Positions 63,911 to 64,000 of a stretch of DNA of 64,000 nt are shown here, one piece after another; the first letter of the stretch is position 1, and each line of letters starts with the position of its first letter. The translations under genes were made by a program, and so were the position numbers. The notes beneath the pieces were generated by a model. That model was not told where the DNA came from and ran no database searches. It was given only the letters and a program-made list of their open reading frames with translations. Source of the DNA: Methylomonas methanica MC09. Lineage in GTDB: Bacteria; Pseudomonadota; Gammaproteobacteria; Methylococcales; Methylomonadaceae. The stretch covers positions 2,542,001-2,606,000 of the forward strand of contig NC_015572.1 of the NCBI RefSeq assembly GCF_000214665.1, given 5' to 3'.

Positions 63911-64000
63911 TTAATTGAAAATCGACTCAAACGAATAGCCCGTATCTTCCAGAATTTCTTTTAGGCGTTTCAGACCATCCATCTGGATCTGTCTGACCCG
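63911..64000 (-). CDS. rpoS: RpoS-like sigma factor, C-terminal end only
   Basis: The last 29 residues on the minus strand, RVRQIQMDGLKRLKEIL then EDTGYSFESIFN and a TAA stop. RVRQI-Q-x-x-x-L-x-x-L is the region 4.2 recognition helix, and the short tail is like RpoS rather than RpoD. The rest is outside the window; other alternative sigma factors cannot be fully ruled out. Confidence 0.75.
   Translation of the reverse strand, partial: RVRQIQMDGLKRLKEILEDTGYSFESIFN

Overview
The window is a stretch of gammaproteobacterial chromosome at moderate GC. Gene content (a complete ccm cytochrome c maturation operon, V-type ATPase, membrane pyrophosphatase, Feo, many GGDEF/EAL proteins) would fit a methanotroph-like member of the Methylococcales, but no marker here proves this. 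A 28-bp XerCD dif site at 4148-4175 places the window at the replication terminus. KOPS-like octamers (GGGNAGGG) point toward that site from both sides.

Layout. 1-4057: end of a YVTN beta-propeller gene, a small unknown gene, and feoABC (minus strand) behind a Fur-box-like site. 4148-13412: an integrated filamentous phage (inovirus) between two dif-type sites, with Zot/pI, a DUF2523/pVI-like protein, a cysteine-rich pIII-like adsorption protein, a pVIII-like coat protein, a Rep protein, a probable ssDNA-binding protein, several very small membrane ORFs, a divergent control region and an HTH regulator whose last codons lie inside attR. 13494-21664: hemN translationally coupled to ccmABCDEFGHI (minus strand).

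22245-26769 is accessory DNA: a ParE/RelE-type toxin-antitoxin pair, a truncated transposase, a probable 3' end of a group II intron, and four minus-strand integron gene cassettes separated by three recognisable attC sites, with no integrase. One cassette carries an AAA ATPase with a TOPRIM-like C-terminus (defence candidate). Another is split by an in-frame amber codon.

27344-36377: purEK, then a seven-gene bacterial V-type ATPase cluster in the order B-D-I-K-E-C-A, a circular permutation of the order I know from Chlamydia-type clusters (E-C-A-B-D-I-K). Rotor subunit K keeps the Ser/Gln/Gln/Glu set typical of sodium-binding rings. 36530-38522: a PAS protein and a chemoreceptor that together resemble a split Aer. 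38709-44049: a Wzz/GumC-like protein with a C-terminal domain resembling a dead tyrosine recombinase, a K+-dependent membrane pyrophosphatase with the Na+-pump-type DLFESY motif, and an alpha/beta-hydrolase lipoprotein.

44351-56684 is a block of seven signalling genes (response regulator, HDOD, two histidine kinases, three diguanylate cyclase/phosphodiesterase proteins), suggesting one large c-di-GMP/phosphorelay module. 57012-64000 is housekeeping: zinc-ribbon protein, truA, L,D-transpeptidase, rlmD, cysM, ppk1, dnaQ and the C-terminal end of an rpoS-like gene. All function calls are from reading motifs; no database search was run.
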